Below, piece after piece: positions 17,209 to 27,500 of a stretch of DNA of 64,000 bases; the stretch's first letter is position 1; each line of letters begins with the position of its first letter. The stretch spans positions 124,001-188,000 of the forward strand of contig JBBQWV010000003.1 in the NCBI GenBank assembly GCA_038210275.1, written 5' to 3'. Below the pieces are notes generated by a model that was given only the letters and a program-made list of their open reading frames with translations, was not told the origin of the DNA and made no database searches. The position numbers and the translations under genes are program-made. This DNA comes from PALSA-1296 sp038210275. GTDB taxonomy: Bacteria; Bacteroidota; Ignavibacteria; Palsa-1295.

Positions 17209-18962
17209 TATACCCTCGTCTTTGGCTGATACTTGGTGATCGTCGCATCTTTATAGCTTAATGCGATATTTCCATTTGCATCTTTTGTCGCAAATGTATG
17301 CTTTAAGAAATTTACATCATCGCGTTCTGTGAAGTCTTCCCTAGAATGAGCACCTCGGGATTCTTTACGATTGATACCGGATATTGCAACGATCTCGGCA
17401 GTATCCAATAGATTACCAAGTTCGATCGCTTCGAGAACATCAGTATTGAATTGCGATCCTTTGTCATCTATTGATACATTTTTGAAGCGTACTTTTAATT
17501 CTGCAATTTTATTGATGGCGCGCTGCATTCCCTCTTCATTACGGAAAATACCGACATCTTCCATCATCATGTTCTGCATTTCTGTGCGAATATCAGAGCA
17601 ATTATCCCCTTTCGGATGCGCTTTCAGATCGGCTACTTTCTTCTTTGTCCATTCTCCTGCGTCTTTTGGAAGCGGAGCTAACGTTGCTGTTTTCAGAAAT
17701 TCAACAATTGCTTTTCCGCCACGTCTGCCAAATACAATAAGATCAAGCAGTGAATTTGTACCCAGACGATTTGCACCGTGAACGCTAACGCAAGCACATT
17801 CTCCGGCGGCATAAAAGCCGACAGTCTTTTCGCCTTTAGCATTTTTTAAGACTCGCCCATCTATATCTGTCGGAATTCCCCCCATTGCATAATGGGCAGT
17901 TGGTTGAATAGGTACGCCTTCTGTCGTCGGCTCAACTCCAAGATATGTTCTGGCAAATCCGGTAATTTCCGGAAGTTTCTCATTAATGATTTTCGGATCA
18001 AGATGAGTCAGATCGAGCTCGACGTAACTTGTTCCATCTGAACCTTTTATACCTCGCCCTTCACGTATCTCTGTAAGGATAGCACGGCTTACCATATCAC
18101 GCGGTGCAAGGTCTTTTACTGTCGGAGCATAGCGCTCCATGAAGCGTTCGCCATCTTTATTGCGAAGTATTCCACCTTCGCCTCTGGCGGCTTCGCTGAC
18201 AAGAATTCCTAATTTCCACAAACCTGTCGGATGGAATTGCATGAACTCCATATCCTCAAGTGGAATCCCTTTATTATACGAAAGTATAAATCCATCACCT
18301 GTTCCTACATGAGCATTCGAGGTAATACGCCAAATTCTGCCATCGCCGCCTGTTGCAAACATTACGGCTTTTGCATGGAAAGTATTTATCTCTCCGGTGA
18401 GAATATCAATTGCGACTACACCTGAGCAAACGCCATCTTCATAGAGCAGTTCGGTGACAAAATACTCGCTAAAAAAATTAATTTTATTCTTGATGCAATT
18501 TTCATAGAGCGTATGAAGCATCACATGACCTGTCCTATCGGCTGAATAACAAGCTCGTTTTACCGGGATTCTCTTCGAATCAGGGTCATTTCTATCAATT
18601 GGCTTTGTATGTCCACCAAAAGGTCGCTGGGCGATCTTGCCTTCGTCAGTACGGGAGAAGGGCATTCCCATGTGTTCAAGCTCAACGATAGCGCGGGGTG
18701 CGTCATTGCACATGACTTCGATCGCATCCTGATCGCCGAGATAATCAGAGCCTTTTATGGTGTCGAAGGCATGCCATTCCGGACTATCTTCTTCCTGATT
18801 ACCTAAGGCAGCACATACACCGCCTTGCGCCGCACCTGTATGTGAGCGCAATGGATGAACTTTGGTTAGTACAGCGCATGTATATCCTGATGGGATTTCC
18901 ACTGCGGCGCGCAGACCTGCTCCGCCTGCTCCAACGATAACAACATCAAAAGTATGGGTCAT
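17205..18962 (-). CDS. sdhA: Succinate dehydrogenase/fumarate reductase flavoprotein subunit
   Basis: The FAD subunit that oxidises succinate to fumarate in respiratory complex II. It is 585 residues from the ATG at 18962 (MTHTFDVVIVG); a TTG at 18983 would add seven residues before the dinucleotide fold. Seen motifs are VVIVGAGGAGLRAA; the covalent-FAD histidine loop RSHTGAAQGG; HPTGLWKLG; RGEGGIL; the catalytic arginine region PRDMVSRAI; and HYAMGGIPTDIDGRV. The iron-sulfur subunit SdhB and the membrane anchor are not adjacent, which is unusual. Instead the gene is translationally coupled to a barrel protein. The succinate and fumarate directions cannot be distinguished. Confidence 0.93.
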   Translation of the reverse strand: MTHTFDVVIVGAGGAGLRAAVEIPSGYTCAVLTKVHPLRSHTGAAQGGVCAALGNQEEDSPEWHAFDTIKGSDYLGDQDAIEVMCNDAPRAIVELEHMGMPFSRTDEGKIAQRPFGGHTKPIDRNDPDSKRIPVKRACYSADRTGHVMLHTLYENCIKNKINFFSEYFVTELLYEDGVCSGVVAIDILTGEINTFHAKAVMFATGGDGRIWRITSNAHVGTGDGFILSYNKGIPLEDMEFMQFHPTGLWKLGILVSEAARGEGGILRNKDGERFMERYAPTVKDLAPRDMVSRAILTEIREGRGIKGSDGTSYVELDLTHLDPKIINEKLPEITGFARTYLGVEPTTEGVPIQPTAHYAMGGIPTDIDGRVLKNAKGEKTVGFYAAGECACVSVHGANRLGTNSLLDLIVFGRRGGKAIVEFLKTATLAPLPKDAGEWTKKKVADLKAHPKGDNCSDIRTEMQNMMMEDVGIFRNEEGMQRAINKIAELKVRFKNVSIDDKGSQFNTDVLEAIELGNLLDTAEIVAISGINRKESRGAHSREDFTERDDVNFLKHTFATKDANGNIALSYKDATITKYQPKTRVY

Positions 18963-19042
18963 AAAAAATGTATTAGAAAACAAAAATACGGAAAGTATTC
19001 CCGGTTCTTTCTTAAATTCGTATTTAATAGACTATTCGGAGA

Positions 19043-20443
19043 TCACTCCGGTTCAGAATGAATTACAATTCTTGATAATTCAGAATAACGTAATCTCAAT
19101 GCCTGCTCTATACTTGTAACGATCTCATGCGCTTCCGAAAGTGAAAGATCTTTATTTAGAATGATGGTAAACGCAAGTTTCAGTTCTTTGAATGGTTGAG
19201 ATTCCAATAGTGTAAGGTCGCGTACTGCTTTTACTGAATGGTGTGCGTTCTTTGCAAAGACAGCCATTTCCTCTGTCAACTCTGATTTAGTCGAAGTAAT
19301 ATCATGGACAACTGTCATTGCATAATCCGGACGCTCTTCTTCTAAATGCAGGATGATCTTTGAGATTGATGGTAAGTTTTCTTTTATCTGCGTCTCAATG
19401 ATCTCACTTTTTGTGTGAGCTTCACCAAGGCTACTCGCAGGAGGAAATTCTAAATGAAGGTCCAAGGTCACATTCCCTTTTTCATCTTTACTCAATTCAA
19501 TATTATGAGGAAGCAAGCCTTCTTCTGCAATAATAAGTTTGATCGTCTCAAAAGTTGATTCATATTTGAGCTTCATCGGTTGAGGACGCAGGTTGACTTC
19601 AGCCCCTGGAAATACTTTCAGTAATTCGTCCTTGACATCACTTAAAATATGTTCAACCGAAGCAAATGGAAGAACACGATTGATCCCAACTTTGGAATCG
19701 ATAAATAAATCAGGACCAGAATGCCGCATACGTAATTCCTCGATATTACTTACCCCTGTGCATCCCTGAATGATTTCCGATACTTTATCATAATCTTCTG
19801 TATGTGCAAACCTGTCACTTAGCACATCAAATGCCTGTCTGCCCTGACGAATGCTCAGCGTCGCAACAAATCCTGAAACAAGCATTGCCGCATAAGAATC
19901 TGCACCATCAAGCTTGAGATATTTCGAAAAGAGCAGCCCGACAAGAACGACGATCACACTCAAGCTATCAGCAAAAAAATGAATGGCATCGGTTTGTAAT
20001 GCCTGAGACTTCACTTCCTTCCCTACTGCACCAAGTTTTCGCGAACGCCAAAGATCAAGAAAGAAAGACCCGATAAGTATTGTAAAGGTGATGTAATCTA
20101 TTGATAACGAACTTGTGCTTGGATGAACAAGCCTATCCATTGCTTCATAAAATATCCAGATCGATACGGCAAGCAGAAGAATACTTTGGAAAAGCGATGA
20201 AAGATTATCGAATTTACCGTGACCATAGGGATGATCTTCATCGGCAGGCATTGCAGTTATACGTACTGCAAAAAGCGTTAGCAGTACAGAGAGCAAATCA
20301 AGTGCGGATTCAGTAGCGAGGGAGATCAGTGCAAGCGAACCGGAAAGCAAGCCGCCGATGAGTTTTGCTGCAATAAGGATTACTGTAACGAGGATCGATA
20401 CCCAGGCAGTCCGAAGAGTTGTTGTATTCTTGTTTTGTGTCAT
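19043..20443 (-). CDS. Cation diffusion facilitator (CDF) metal exporter
   Basis: Proton-coupled exporter of divalent metals (Zn, Fe, Co, Ni, Cd or Mn) in the inner membrane. About six transmembrane segments occupy the first 210 residues, with the conserved HPYGHGKFDNLSSL motif after segment 2 and the metal-site pattern TDAIHFFADSL. The start is the ATG at 20443. The protein, at 466 residues, is much longer than the usual 300. The C-terminal half appears to hold the cytoplasmic dimerisation domain more than once, since HSGPDLFIDSKVGI, VTLDLHLEFP and later strands recur. Metal specificity cannot be read. The gene starts about 50 bp downstream of tRNA-Leu on the same strand. Confidence 0.9.
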   Translation of the reverse strand: MTQNKNTTTLRTAWVSILVTVILIAAKLIGGLLSGSLALISLATESALDLLSVLLTLFAVRITAMPADEDHPYGHGKFDNLSSLFQSILLLAVSIWIFYEAMDRLVHPSTSSLSIDYITFTILIGSFFLDLWRSRKLGAVGKEVKSQALQTDAIHFFADSLSVIVVLVGLLFSKYLKLDGADSYAAMLVSGFVATLSIRQGRQAFDVLSDRFAHTEDYDKVSEIIQGCTGVSNIEELRMRHSGPDLFIDSKVGINRVLPFASVEHILSDVKDELLKVFPGAEVNLRPQPMKLKYESTFETIKLIIAEEGLLPHNIELSKDEKGNVTLDLHLEFPPASSLGEAHTKSEIIETQIKENLPSISKIILHLEEERPDYAMTVVHDITSTKSELTEEMAVFAKNAHHSVKAVRDLTLLESQPFKELKLAFTIILNKDLSLSEAHEIVTSIEQALRLRYSELSRIVIHSEPE

Positions 20444-20495
20444 CAAAATATGAAAAAGAAGAAATTCTATTCTTCATCCTTCATGCTTTTCTTTG

Positions 20496-20578
20496 TGCCC
20501 GAGGCGAGACTCGAACTCGCACAGCCTTTCGACTACTGCCACCTGAAGACAGCGTGTCTGCCATTTCACCACTCGGGC
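20496..20578 (-). tRNA. tRNA-Leu (anticodon CAG)
   Basis: On the minus strand the sequence folds as a class II tRNA. The acceptor is GCCCGAG/CTCGGGC, the D-arm is GGTGAAATGGCAGAC, and the anticodon stem CTGTC/GGCAG encloses TTCAGGT, so the anticodon is CAG at 20543-20545. The long variable arm is AGTC-GAAA-GGCT and the T-arm is GCGAG-TTCGAGT-CTCGC. The CCA end is not encoded. A plus-strand open frame across it is an antisense artefact. Confidence 0.97.
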
Positions 20579-20745
20579 TTTCTTGAATGCGCCGTTAAAC
20601 AGTTGTCTTACAAAGAGGATTCCGAAAGAGCAAATTGTGGTGATTATGCCTTAAACATACTCAGGAATATTATCAGAAGGTTTGCACAAATTAGGACAAT
20701 AATAATTACCTGTTAATTTTTTTTTCGTCTTCGACTTTTTCTTCG

Positions 20746-20753
20746 TATATTTG
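20746..20753 (+). promoter_or_regulatory. Bacteroidetes-type -7 promoter element
   Basis: TATATTTG fits the TAnnTTTG consensus of this phylum's housekeeping sigma factor. It is 64 nt before the start of the membrane protein gene at 20817. The -33 region is T-rich without a clear TTG. Confidence 0.5.
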
Positions 20754-20816
20754 TAGCGTAGATTTCTGAATTTAAAATCTATAGCAGTATATATTTGAAA
20801 TAGCTTTTAATGCACC

Positions 20817-21401
20817 ATGAATAAAATAGTTGCTTCATGCATAATTATCCTTTGTTCCTTCAGCGCATTAAAAACTCTGCATTCACAATACCGTGATTCG
20901 ATGATTATTACTAAAGATACGCTTTGCTCATGTAGTCCTTCCCTTCCTCTGGAAATTGCTACTACATCTATTATTTGGGGACTGCCAATTTATTGGGCAT
21001 ATCGCGGTAGCTATCCGAAAAGTTCAAAAGATGTTACGTATTCTGGTGTAGTTATTATTCCTTCGTTATTTCTTTTGATGTTTACTCTTGGTCCGATCTC
21101 CGAATTAACTTCAAAATGTGAAGCATCGTGGTGGAATACGCTATGGATCGGATTTGGTACTTCGTTAATTACAGGACTTGCTTATGGTTCTGTATATGGT
21201 TTTAAACATCCTATTACCTATTCTGAATTCAGTTTCAACGCTGTAGATTATCTTGCGCTTGGTGTATTGCCATCGGTAAGTTCATGCTTGATCTATAATT
21301 TATTTCTTCATCCGCGAGAAAATAATAATCATAGTATGTACCTCCTCCCTTCTTTTGGTGGCAAAAATACTGCTTCATTAAATTTTATGATGCAATTCTA
21401 A
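20817..21401 (+). CDS. Hypothetical integral membrane protein
   Basis: A 194-residue protein with an N-terminal hydrophobic segment that may be a signal peptide (MNKIVASCIIILCSFSALKT), a short cysteine-bearing stretch (TLCSCSPSLP), then about four transmembrane segments (SIIWGLPIYWAY, VVIIPSLFLLMFTLG, TLWIGFGTSLITGLAY, LALGVLPSVSSCLIYNLFL). I do not recognise the family. A phylum-type promoter lies 64 nt upstream. The following desaturase gene is on the same strand after 108 bp, so co-transcription is possible. Confidence 0.65.
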   Translation: MNKIVASCIIILCSFSALKTLHSQYRDSMIITKDTLCSCSPSLPLEIATTSIIWGLPIYWAYRGSYPKSSKDVTYSGVVIIPSLFLLMFTLGPISELTSKCEASWWNTLWIGFGTSLITGLAYGSVYGFKHPITYSEFSFNAVDYLALGVLPSVSSCLIYNLFLHPRENNNHSMYLLPSFGGKNTASLNFMMQF

Positions 21402-21509
21402 TCTATTGAGTAATACCTTGCCATGAATCCTATTTGCTAAAAAGAATGTTAGTCCCTCTCACCCACTTTCAAGCGCATATCTTGGATTTAATTCGTTTTT
21501 TAATATTCT

Positions 21510-22388
21510 ATGCTTCGTTTCAAAGCCGATCGTCGTACCTTAGTCTATATGTTCCTTACTACTGCCCTTTTATATGTGCAGTGGAATCTCGTATCGTTTA
21601 ATGTTTTTCTCTACATTGCCAGCCTTTTCTTTGCAATTTCCGTTGCCGTTATAGCCCACAATCACAACCACTTACCGATGTGGCGCTCCAAACCACTTAA
21701 TGTGTTAACTGATTACTGGCTGACGCTTTTTTATGGTTTCCCTGCTTTCGGATGGATCCCGACGCACAATAAAAACCATCACGTTCTCAATAATAAAGCC
21801 GGAGATTACACGATTACCTATCGTGTAACCGAAAAAAATCATTTTTTTTCCCTTGTCAGCTATCCTTCAATCTCAAGTTTCTATCAACAGAAGCCAATTC
21901 GTGATTATCTGAAAATGTTGTGGAGGACAGACCGGAAAGAATTTTATCTTGCATTTTTGCAGTATTTCGCTCTTGCTGCACTTTATATCGTTGCATTTTA
22001 TTTTGATTGGAAAAAAGCACTTATTTTTATTGCAATCCCTCATCAGATTTCTCTTTTCTCCGTTCTTATCTTCAACTACGTTCAGCACGTTCATGCCGAT
22101 GAAGAATCAGAACTCAACCATTCCAGAAATTTTGTGGGCTTCCTGAATAAAATGCTATTCAATAATGGTTTCCATACGGTTCATCATGAACGCGCCGGAA
22201 CGCATTGGAGCGAAACCCCTGCGGCTCATAAAAAAGTTGAGCATCTTATTGATCCCGTTCTCAATGAGCGAGGCTTTTGGGGATATATTGTTAAATCTTA
22301 TTTTCTTGCCCCATTCAGAAAAAAATATGCAACTCGCTCAATGCGGCTTGAACGGATGAGAAAAGCCGGTACTCATAAAACAGCGTAG
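21510..22388 (+). CDS. Fatty acid desaturase family protein
   Basis: Membrane di-iron enzyme of 292 residues that would introduce a double bond into an acyl chain, or hydroxylate a lipid. The histidine boxes are HNHNHLP near 51, HNKNHH near 88, and HTVHHERAGTHW near 220, with DxxH-type spacing between transmembrane segments (about 15-45 and 150-190). These boxes ligate the iron pair. The substrate, chain position and electron donor cannot be told. A strong hairpin follows at 22413-22447. The neighbour downstream is speA, transcribed the same way after 150 bp. Confidence 0.88.
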   Translation: MLRFKADRRTLVYMFLTTALLYVQWNLVSFNVFLYIASLFFAISVAVIAHNHNHLPMWRSKPLNVLTDYWLTLFYGFPAFGWIPTHNKNHHVLNNKAGDYTITYRVTEKNHFFSLVSYPSISSFYQQKPIRDYLKMLWRTDRKEFYLAFLQYFALAALYIVAFYFDWKKALIFIAIPHQISLFSVLIFNYVQHVHADEESELNHSRNFVGFLNKMLFNNGFHTVHHERAGTHWSETPAAHKKVEHLIDPVLNERGFWGYIVKSYFLAPFRKKYATRSMRLERMRKAGTHKTA

Positions 22389-22412
22389 ATTCATTTCTCA
22401 TTTCAAATTTTT

Positions 22413-22447
22413 AACTCTCGGTAATTTTGGTAGAATTATCGAGAGTT
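22413..22447 (+). terminator. Hairpin after the desaturase gene
   Basis: AACTCTCG (22413-22420) pairs perfectly with CGAGAGTT (22440-22447), with further pairing of TAATT and AATTA inside. The following ATTTCTT is only moderately T-rich. It probably ends the desaturase transcript. Confidence 0.55.
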
Positions 22448-22538
22448 ATTTCTTCCATCATATTGTTAACGCTCCATCATCTCCTTTTGGGATGAAGCTT
22501 TCTGTGTTTTTGCCATCATTTAATTTGTACTTGCATTA

Positions 22539-24542
22539 ATGACGACAGATACTCTTGAGTGGACTACTGAAGATGCTATTTCTACTTACAATGTTGACCG
22601 CTGGGGTTTAGGGTATTTCTCTGTAAATGAAGCGGGTAACGTCACGGTTTCTCCTTCGCGAGAGAAGGGTGCGACGATTGATATAATGCAAGTGATTAGG
22701 GAAACTCCTGATAGAGGTTTGAACTTCCCTATCGTTCTTCGGTTTCAAGATCTTCTTCGTGACCGCGTCGAATGGCTCAATCGTGCTTTTAGTGATGCGA
22801 TTGCAGAGATGAAATACACCGGCAAGTATTTAGGCGTATTTCCGATCAAAGTCAATCAGCTCCGTGAAGTTGTCGAAGAGATCGAAGATGCAGGTCGTCC
22901 TTTTAATTATGGTTTAGAAGCCGGTTCAAAGCCTGAGCTTTTTTCAGCGCTTGCGATCCACAAAAATCCTGAGTCCCTTATTATTTGCAACGGATATAAA
23001 GATAACGCATTTATCCGTACAGCACTCAATGGAATTCGTCTCGGCAAAAAGGTTATTATGATTGCCGAGAAACTTGAAGAGATCAAGTCCATCTTACAAA
23101 ATGCACGAGAGATCGGCGTTGAACCCTGGATCGGAATTCGTGTTCGTCTCGCTGCAAAAAGTAGCGGGATATGGGCAACGTCCGGCGGCGAGTCTGCAAA
23201 ATTCGGACTCTCGACAATGGATTTAATGGAAGCTGTAGAATATCTTCGCTCGGAAAATGCGATGCATATTCTCAAGATGGTACACTTTCATATCGGTTCT
23301 CAGATACCGGATATCCAATCAATTAAAAAAGCTACTCGTGAAGCAACCCGCTACTATGCGAAACTCAAGAAAATGGGTTTCGAAGAATTAAATTATCTTG
23401 ACATTGGTGGAGGATTAGGTGTTGATTACGATGGCAGCCGTTCGTTTTTTCATTCATCAACAAATTATACTCTCGAAGAATACTGCGCTGATTGCGTGTA
23501 TAATATTATGGATGTGTGCGATGAAGAATCAGTCGCTCATCCGCATATTGTTTCGGAATCTGGGCGCGCCATTGTTGCTCATCATTCTGTACTAGTCGTA
23601 CAGGTTTTTGGTGCTATTGAAAAAACCAAAGCTGCATACGATCTCAGCGTTTCACCAAACGATCATAAATGGGTGAAGCAGCTTGTGGAGATCAAAGATA
23701 GTATGCTCATCAATCCCAGAGTCGCCTTGCATGATGCATTGCAGATCAAGGAGGAATCGCAAAACGCATTTGACCTGGGCATTCTCGATCTTCTGACAAA
23801 GGCAAAGATCGAAACATTCTATTGGCATATCATTGAAGAGATCTCTGAGTATTACAAACTGAGCGCTGACGATCCGGAAAATGATGATGTGATTCCCGAA
23901 GAAATTGCAGAACTTGCGCCACATCTTGCCGACCAATATCTTTGTAATTTTTCTGTATTTCAAAGTTTGCTCGATAGCTGGGCACTTGGACAAATATTTC
24001 CTATTCTTCCGATTCATCGTTTGAACGAACCACCGACCGTGCATGGCACGCTCGTTGATATAACCTGTGATTCAGATGGTAAGATCAATAAGTTTGCCGA
24101 TATTCGTGATATTCGTAAGACGCTGCCGCTTCATCCCCTTGTCCCCGGCGAGCCATATTTTATCGGCATCTTTATGACCGGCGCATATCAGGATATTATG
24201 GGCGATCTGCATAATCTTTTTGGAAGAGTAAATGAAGCGCATATTTTTTTAGATCCTGATGAGGAAACAGGATTCTATATTGAAGAAACTATCGAAGGAA
24301 ATTCGATCTCGCAGGTTCTTGAATATACGCAATACCATTCGAAAGATTTAGTACGAAATCTCAAAGATCAGATCAATGATGCGATCAAATCCGATAGGAT
24401 CAAACCTAATGAAGGTATGCGCCTTCTTGCAGAATACGAGAAAGGATTATCCGATCATACCTATCTGACTTTCCCTTCGCAAAGCGGCAGCGCTGTTATG
24501 CAGCAGCCGCTAATTGCTGCTCCTTCCGTAAACGGACACTAA
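22539..24542 (+). CDS. speA: Biosynthetic arginine decarboxylase
   Basis: PLP enzyme that converts arginine to agmatine, the first step of the agmatine route to putrescine and spermidine. The 667-residue length and layout match SpeA. The PLP lysine is in VFPIKVNQ near residue 105, the helical bundle insertion and the glycine-rich phosphate loop LDIGGGLGVDYDGS are present, and SGRAIVAHHSVLV and ITCDSDGKINKF are in the C-terminal half. The last 47 nt overlap, tail to tail, the end of smc on the other strand. Agmatinase or agmatine deiminase genes are not in view. Confidence 0.95.
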   Translation: MTTDTLEWTTEDAISTYNVDRWGLGYFSVNEAGNVTVSPSREKGATIDIMQVIRETPDRGLNFPIVLRFQDLLRDRVEWLNRAFSDAIAEMKYTGKYLGVFPIKVNQLREVVEEIEDAGRPFNYGLEAGSKPELFSALAIHKNPESLIICNGYKDNAFIRTALNGIRLGKKVIMIAEKLEEIKSILQNAREIGVEPWIGIRVRLAAKSSGIWATSGGESAKFGLSTMDLMEAVEYLRSENAMHILKMVHFHIGSQIPDIQSIKKATREATRYYAKLKKMGFEELNYLDIGGGLGVDYDGSRSFFHSSTNYTLEEYCADCVYNIMDVCDEESVAHPHIVSESGRAIVAHHSVLVVQVFGAIEKTKAAYDLSVSPNDHKWVKQLVEIKDSMLINPRVALHDALQIKEESQNAFDLGILDLLTKAKIETFYWHIIEEISEYYKLSADDPENDDVIPEEIAELAPHLADQYLCNFSVFQSLLDSWALGQIFPILPIHRLNEPPTVHGTLVDITCDSDGKINKFADIRDIRKTLPLHPLVPGEPYFIGIFMTGAYQDIMGDLHNLFGRVNEAHIFLDPDEETGFYIEETIEGNSISQVLEYTQYHSKDLVRNLKDQINDAIKSDRIKPNEGMRLLAEYEKGLSDHTYLTFPSQSGSAVMQQPLIAAPSVNGH

Positions 24543-27500
24543 CGATCTTCGAAACACCATCTTCTTCCTGCGTGACACCGTAAAGTGCATCGGCGGCTGC
24601 CATTGTGCGCTTGTTATGAGTGACGACGATAAACTGCGTCTCCTTCGTAAATCTTTTGACCAGTTGCAGGAATCTATCTATGTTCGCATCGTCAAGTGGT
24701 GCGTCCACTTCATCAAGAATACAGAACGGACTTGGCTTGACAAGATAGATAGCAAAGAGCAGAGCGATAGCTGTCATGGTTTTCTCTCCTCCGGATAATG
24801 ATTCAATACCATGAGGTTTTTTGCCGCGAGGTCTTGCTATGATTTCAATCTGTGCTTCGAGCGGATCACCTTCTTCCAATTTTAATTCGCATTCATCGCC
24901 GTCTGCAAAAAGTGAGCGGAAAATATCCTGGAAATAAATTCTCACTTGTTCAAACGTTTCGAGGAATTTTGCTGTCGCCGTTGTATTGATCTCTTCGATC
25001 GTTTCAAGCAAAGTTGATTGAGCATCGGCAAGATCTTTACGCTGAGTTGTCAGGAATTCCTGACGTTCTCTTTCTCTGATAAATTCTTCATAAGCAAGTT
25101 GATTCACGTTGCCGAGATTTCGGATCGATTGTTTTAGTTGCTGAATCGTTTCACGAGCCTCTCCGAAACTGAATGTGTCATCTTCGGGATAATCCTTGGT
25201 TTCTAAACCTTCTAACTGAAACTCTTCACGTGCGCGGAGTAAAATATTCGTAATCTTAGATTCGATCTCCTGTATTTTTAATTCCAATTCATGAGTTGCA
25301 CTGATCGTTTTTTCCTGCTCTTGACGCTGCTCACGTAAACCGTCGCGGTATTTCTGTGCAAGAGCTTGCTTCTCTTTCTTTTGATCTAAAACTGAACGAT
25401 GCCGGGTTTCGGATAAACCGATCTCTGATTCAAGCGCTGCAAGCATCGTATTCAATTCAAGTATCTTTCCTTCATTCGAAGATTTCTCAGACTGGAATCT
25501 TTGGCAATCTGATTTTTTCTCTTCGAGAAGTGATTTGCCTGTCCTTATTTCGCTTTCAAGTCGGGTAATTTCGGAACGTGTGCGGTCGAGCACAGACTGA
25601 GCTTCGGCAGCACGAACCTGTGCAGCAGTATAAGTTTCAGACGCAGCAGAAAGCGCTTGCTCTGCTGTCTGTACTTCAGACTGGGAATGAACAAGGCGCT
25701 TGTTCGCGCTTTGATATTTCTCTTCAAGCTCTTCTAGAGCAGGAGCTATCTCTTCAAGTTGACGGGTTTGTTCTGCATTCCGTATGGCAAGCTCTTGTTT
25801 CTCTTTCGATATAGCAGCGACTTGTTCAAGGGTACGTTTTAATTCATAAGTAATTTGTTCAAGCAATCTTTCCGTATTTCTAAAACTCTGCTGGGCTTGT
25901 TGCAAATTATGCTCAAGATCTTTCAGACCGATCTTCTCATAATCCGAATTTGCCTGCTGAATTTCACTATCAATAGCTTCAACTTGTTCTTTCAGAATAT
26001 TGGCTTTGCTTTCAAGCTCTTCGATCTGCTGCTGCTTACCGATCAATGAACCTTCTGAATTCTTTTTTGATCCACCGCGAAGAATTCCGCTACGGGTAAC
26101 AACTTCACCGTCAAACGTGACAACTTTTTCAAGACCTGCCTTATTTTTTAATAGCTCAAATGCTTCCCCAAGCGTTGAAGCTGTTGCTGTCGATCCAAGA
26201 AGAAGAGTATAAAGATTGCGATACTTTGCGTCAAATGTGGTTACAATGAGAGCTGAACCTTCGGATATCTCAGTTGTACTTTGAGGAATTTCGTCAAGAC
26301 AAATAAATGTCGCTTTCCCTTTTTGCGAATGACGAAGTGATTCAATGGCATTCATTGCCTCAGCGCGTGTCGTTGCAATAAAGTATTGTCCGGATTCGCC
26401 TAATGCGTTTTCAATCGCAACCCGGTATTCGGGAGTTGTATTGATCGCATCAAGTACCGTTATGGGTCCTCCTGAAGTTGACCAATTATGATTCTTCATT
26501 AAGAATTCGGCACCTTCACCAGTCCCGAGTGAGCGCTCAACTAAACTTGTCAGGAATTCTATCTTCGAAATATGTTGACCTATTTCCTTTTGCAAGCCGA
26601 AAGATTTGTTTTGCAGAGAATCTATTTGAGACTTCAACGATTCTCTTCTCTGCTGAGCTTCTCGTCGGATCTTTTCTGAATCGGCTAAAGTCCGTAGAGC
26701 ATTTTCATGCTCAATCGAGGAAGCTGTTTCCTTTTCTTTTAAATTGTTCTGCTGATTTTGTAATCGCTGTTCTTCGTCACCAAGTTGAACCGCACGCCGT
26801 GAGAGTTCTTCAAGACGGGCTTTTGCCTGAGCAGCGCCCGAAGACAAATCATCGCGTTCATTGAGCAAAGCACTTACTTCGCGTTGCGCTGTCTGAAATT
26901 CAGAATGCTTTGTATCAAGAACAGAACGCGCTGCAATGTAAGAAACAGATGCTTCTTCTTTTAATGTAGTCAGTGACTCAGAATCCGATTCTAACTCTCC
27001 GACGGCATTCGTATGCTGATGAAGCGATTGGCTTAAAACCTTTTCGTCGGTTTCTAATCGCTCAATGTCTTTTTGAGCACCATCAAATTGAGTGCCAAGT
27101 GAAATAATTCTTTCTTCTGTACCAACAATTGTTTCGCGAAGTCTTCCGAAAGTTTCGTTCTTTTCCTTCAGTGTCCGCTCCGAAATACGAAGTTGATCTT
27201 CGATCTCTTGTTCTTCTTTATTAATGAGATCAATCAGCGATTCAAATTTTGCAAGCTCCGTCGATAATTGCGAACGAGTCTCTTCATGTTTTTTTAGAAC
27301 ATCACGAAGTGGAGCGAGTTTTCCATGACTAACGGAGTGTTCCCTCTCCATGAGATCAATTTCACCGGTTCTTAAAGTAATCGAAAGCTCATTATATCGC
27401 TCTGCTTTTTCTGCCTGACGTTCGAGAGACGCAACATTTTTTGTTACTTCTTTGATGATCGAATCTATTTTTTCGAGATCGGCAGTAACCTGATCTAATC

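Noticed and set aside
20435..20716. Plus-strand open frame of 93 codons
   Set aside because: It runs antisense through tRNA-Leu; the tRNA fold is unambiguous.
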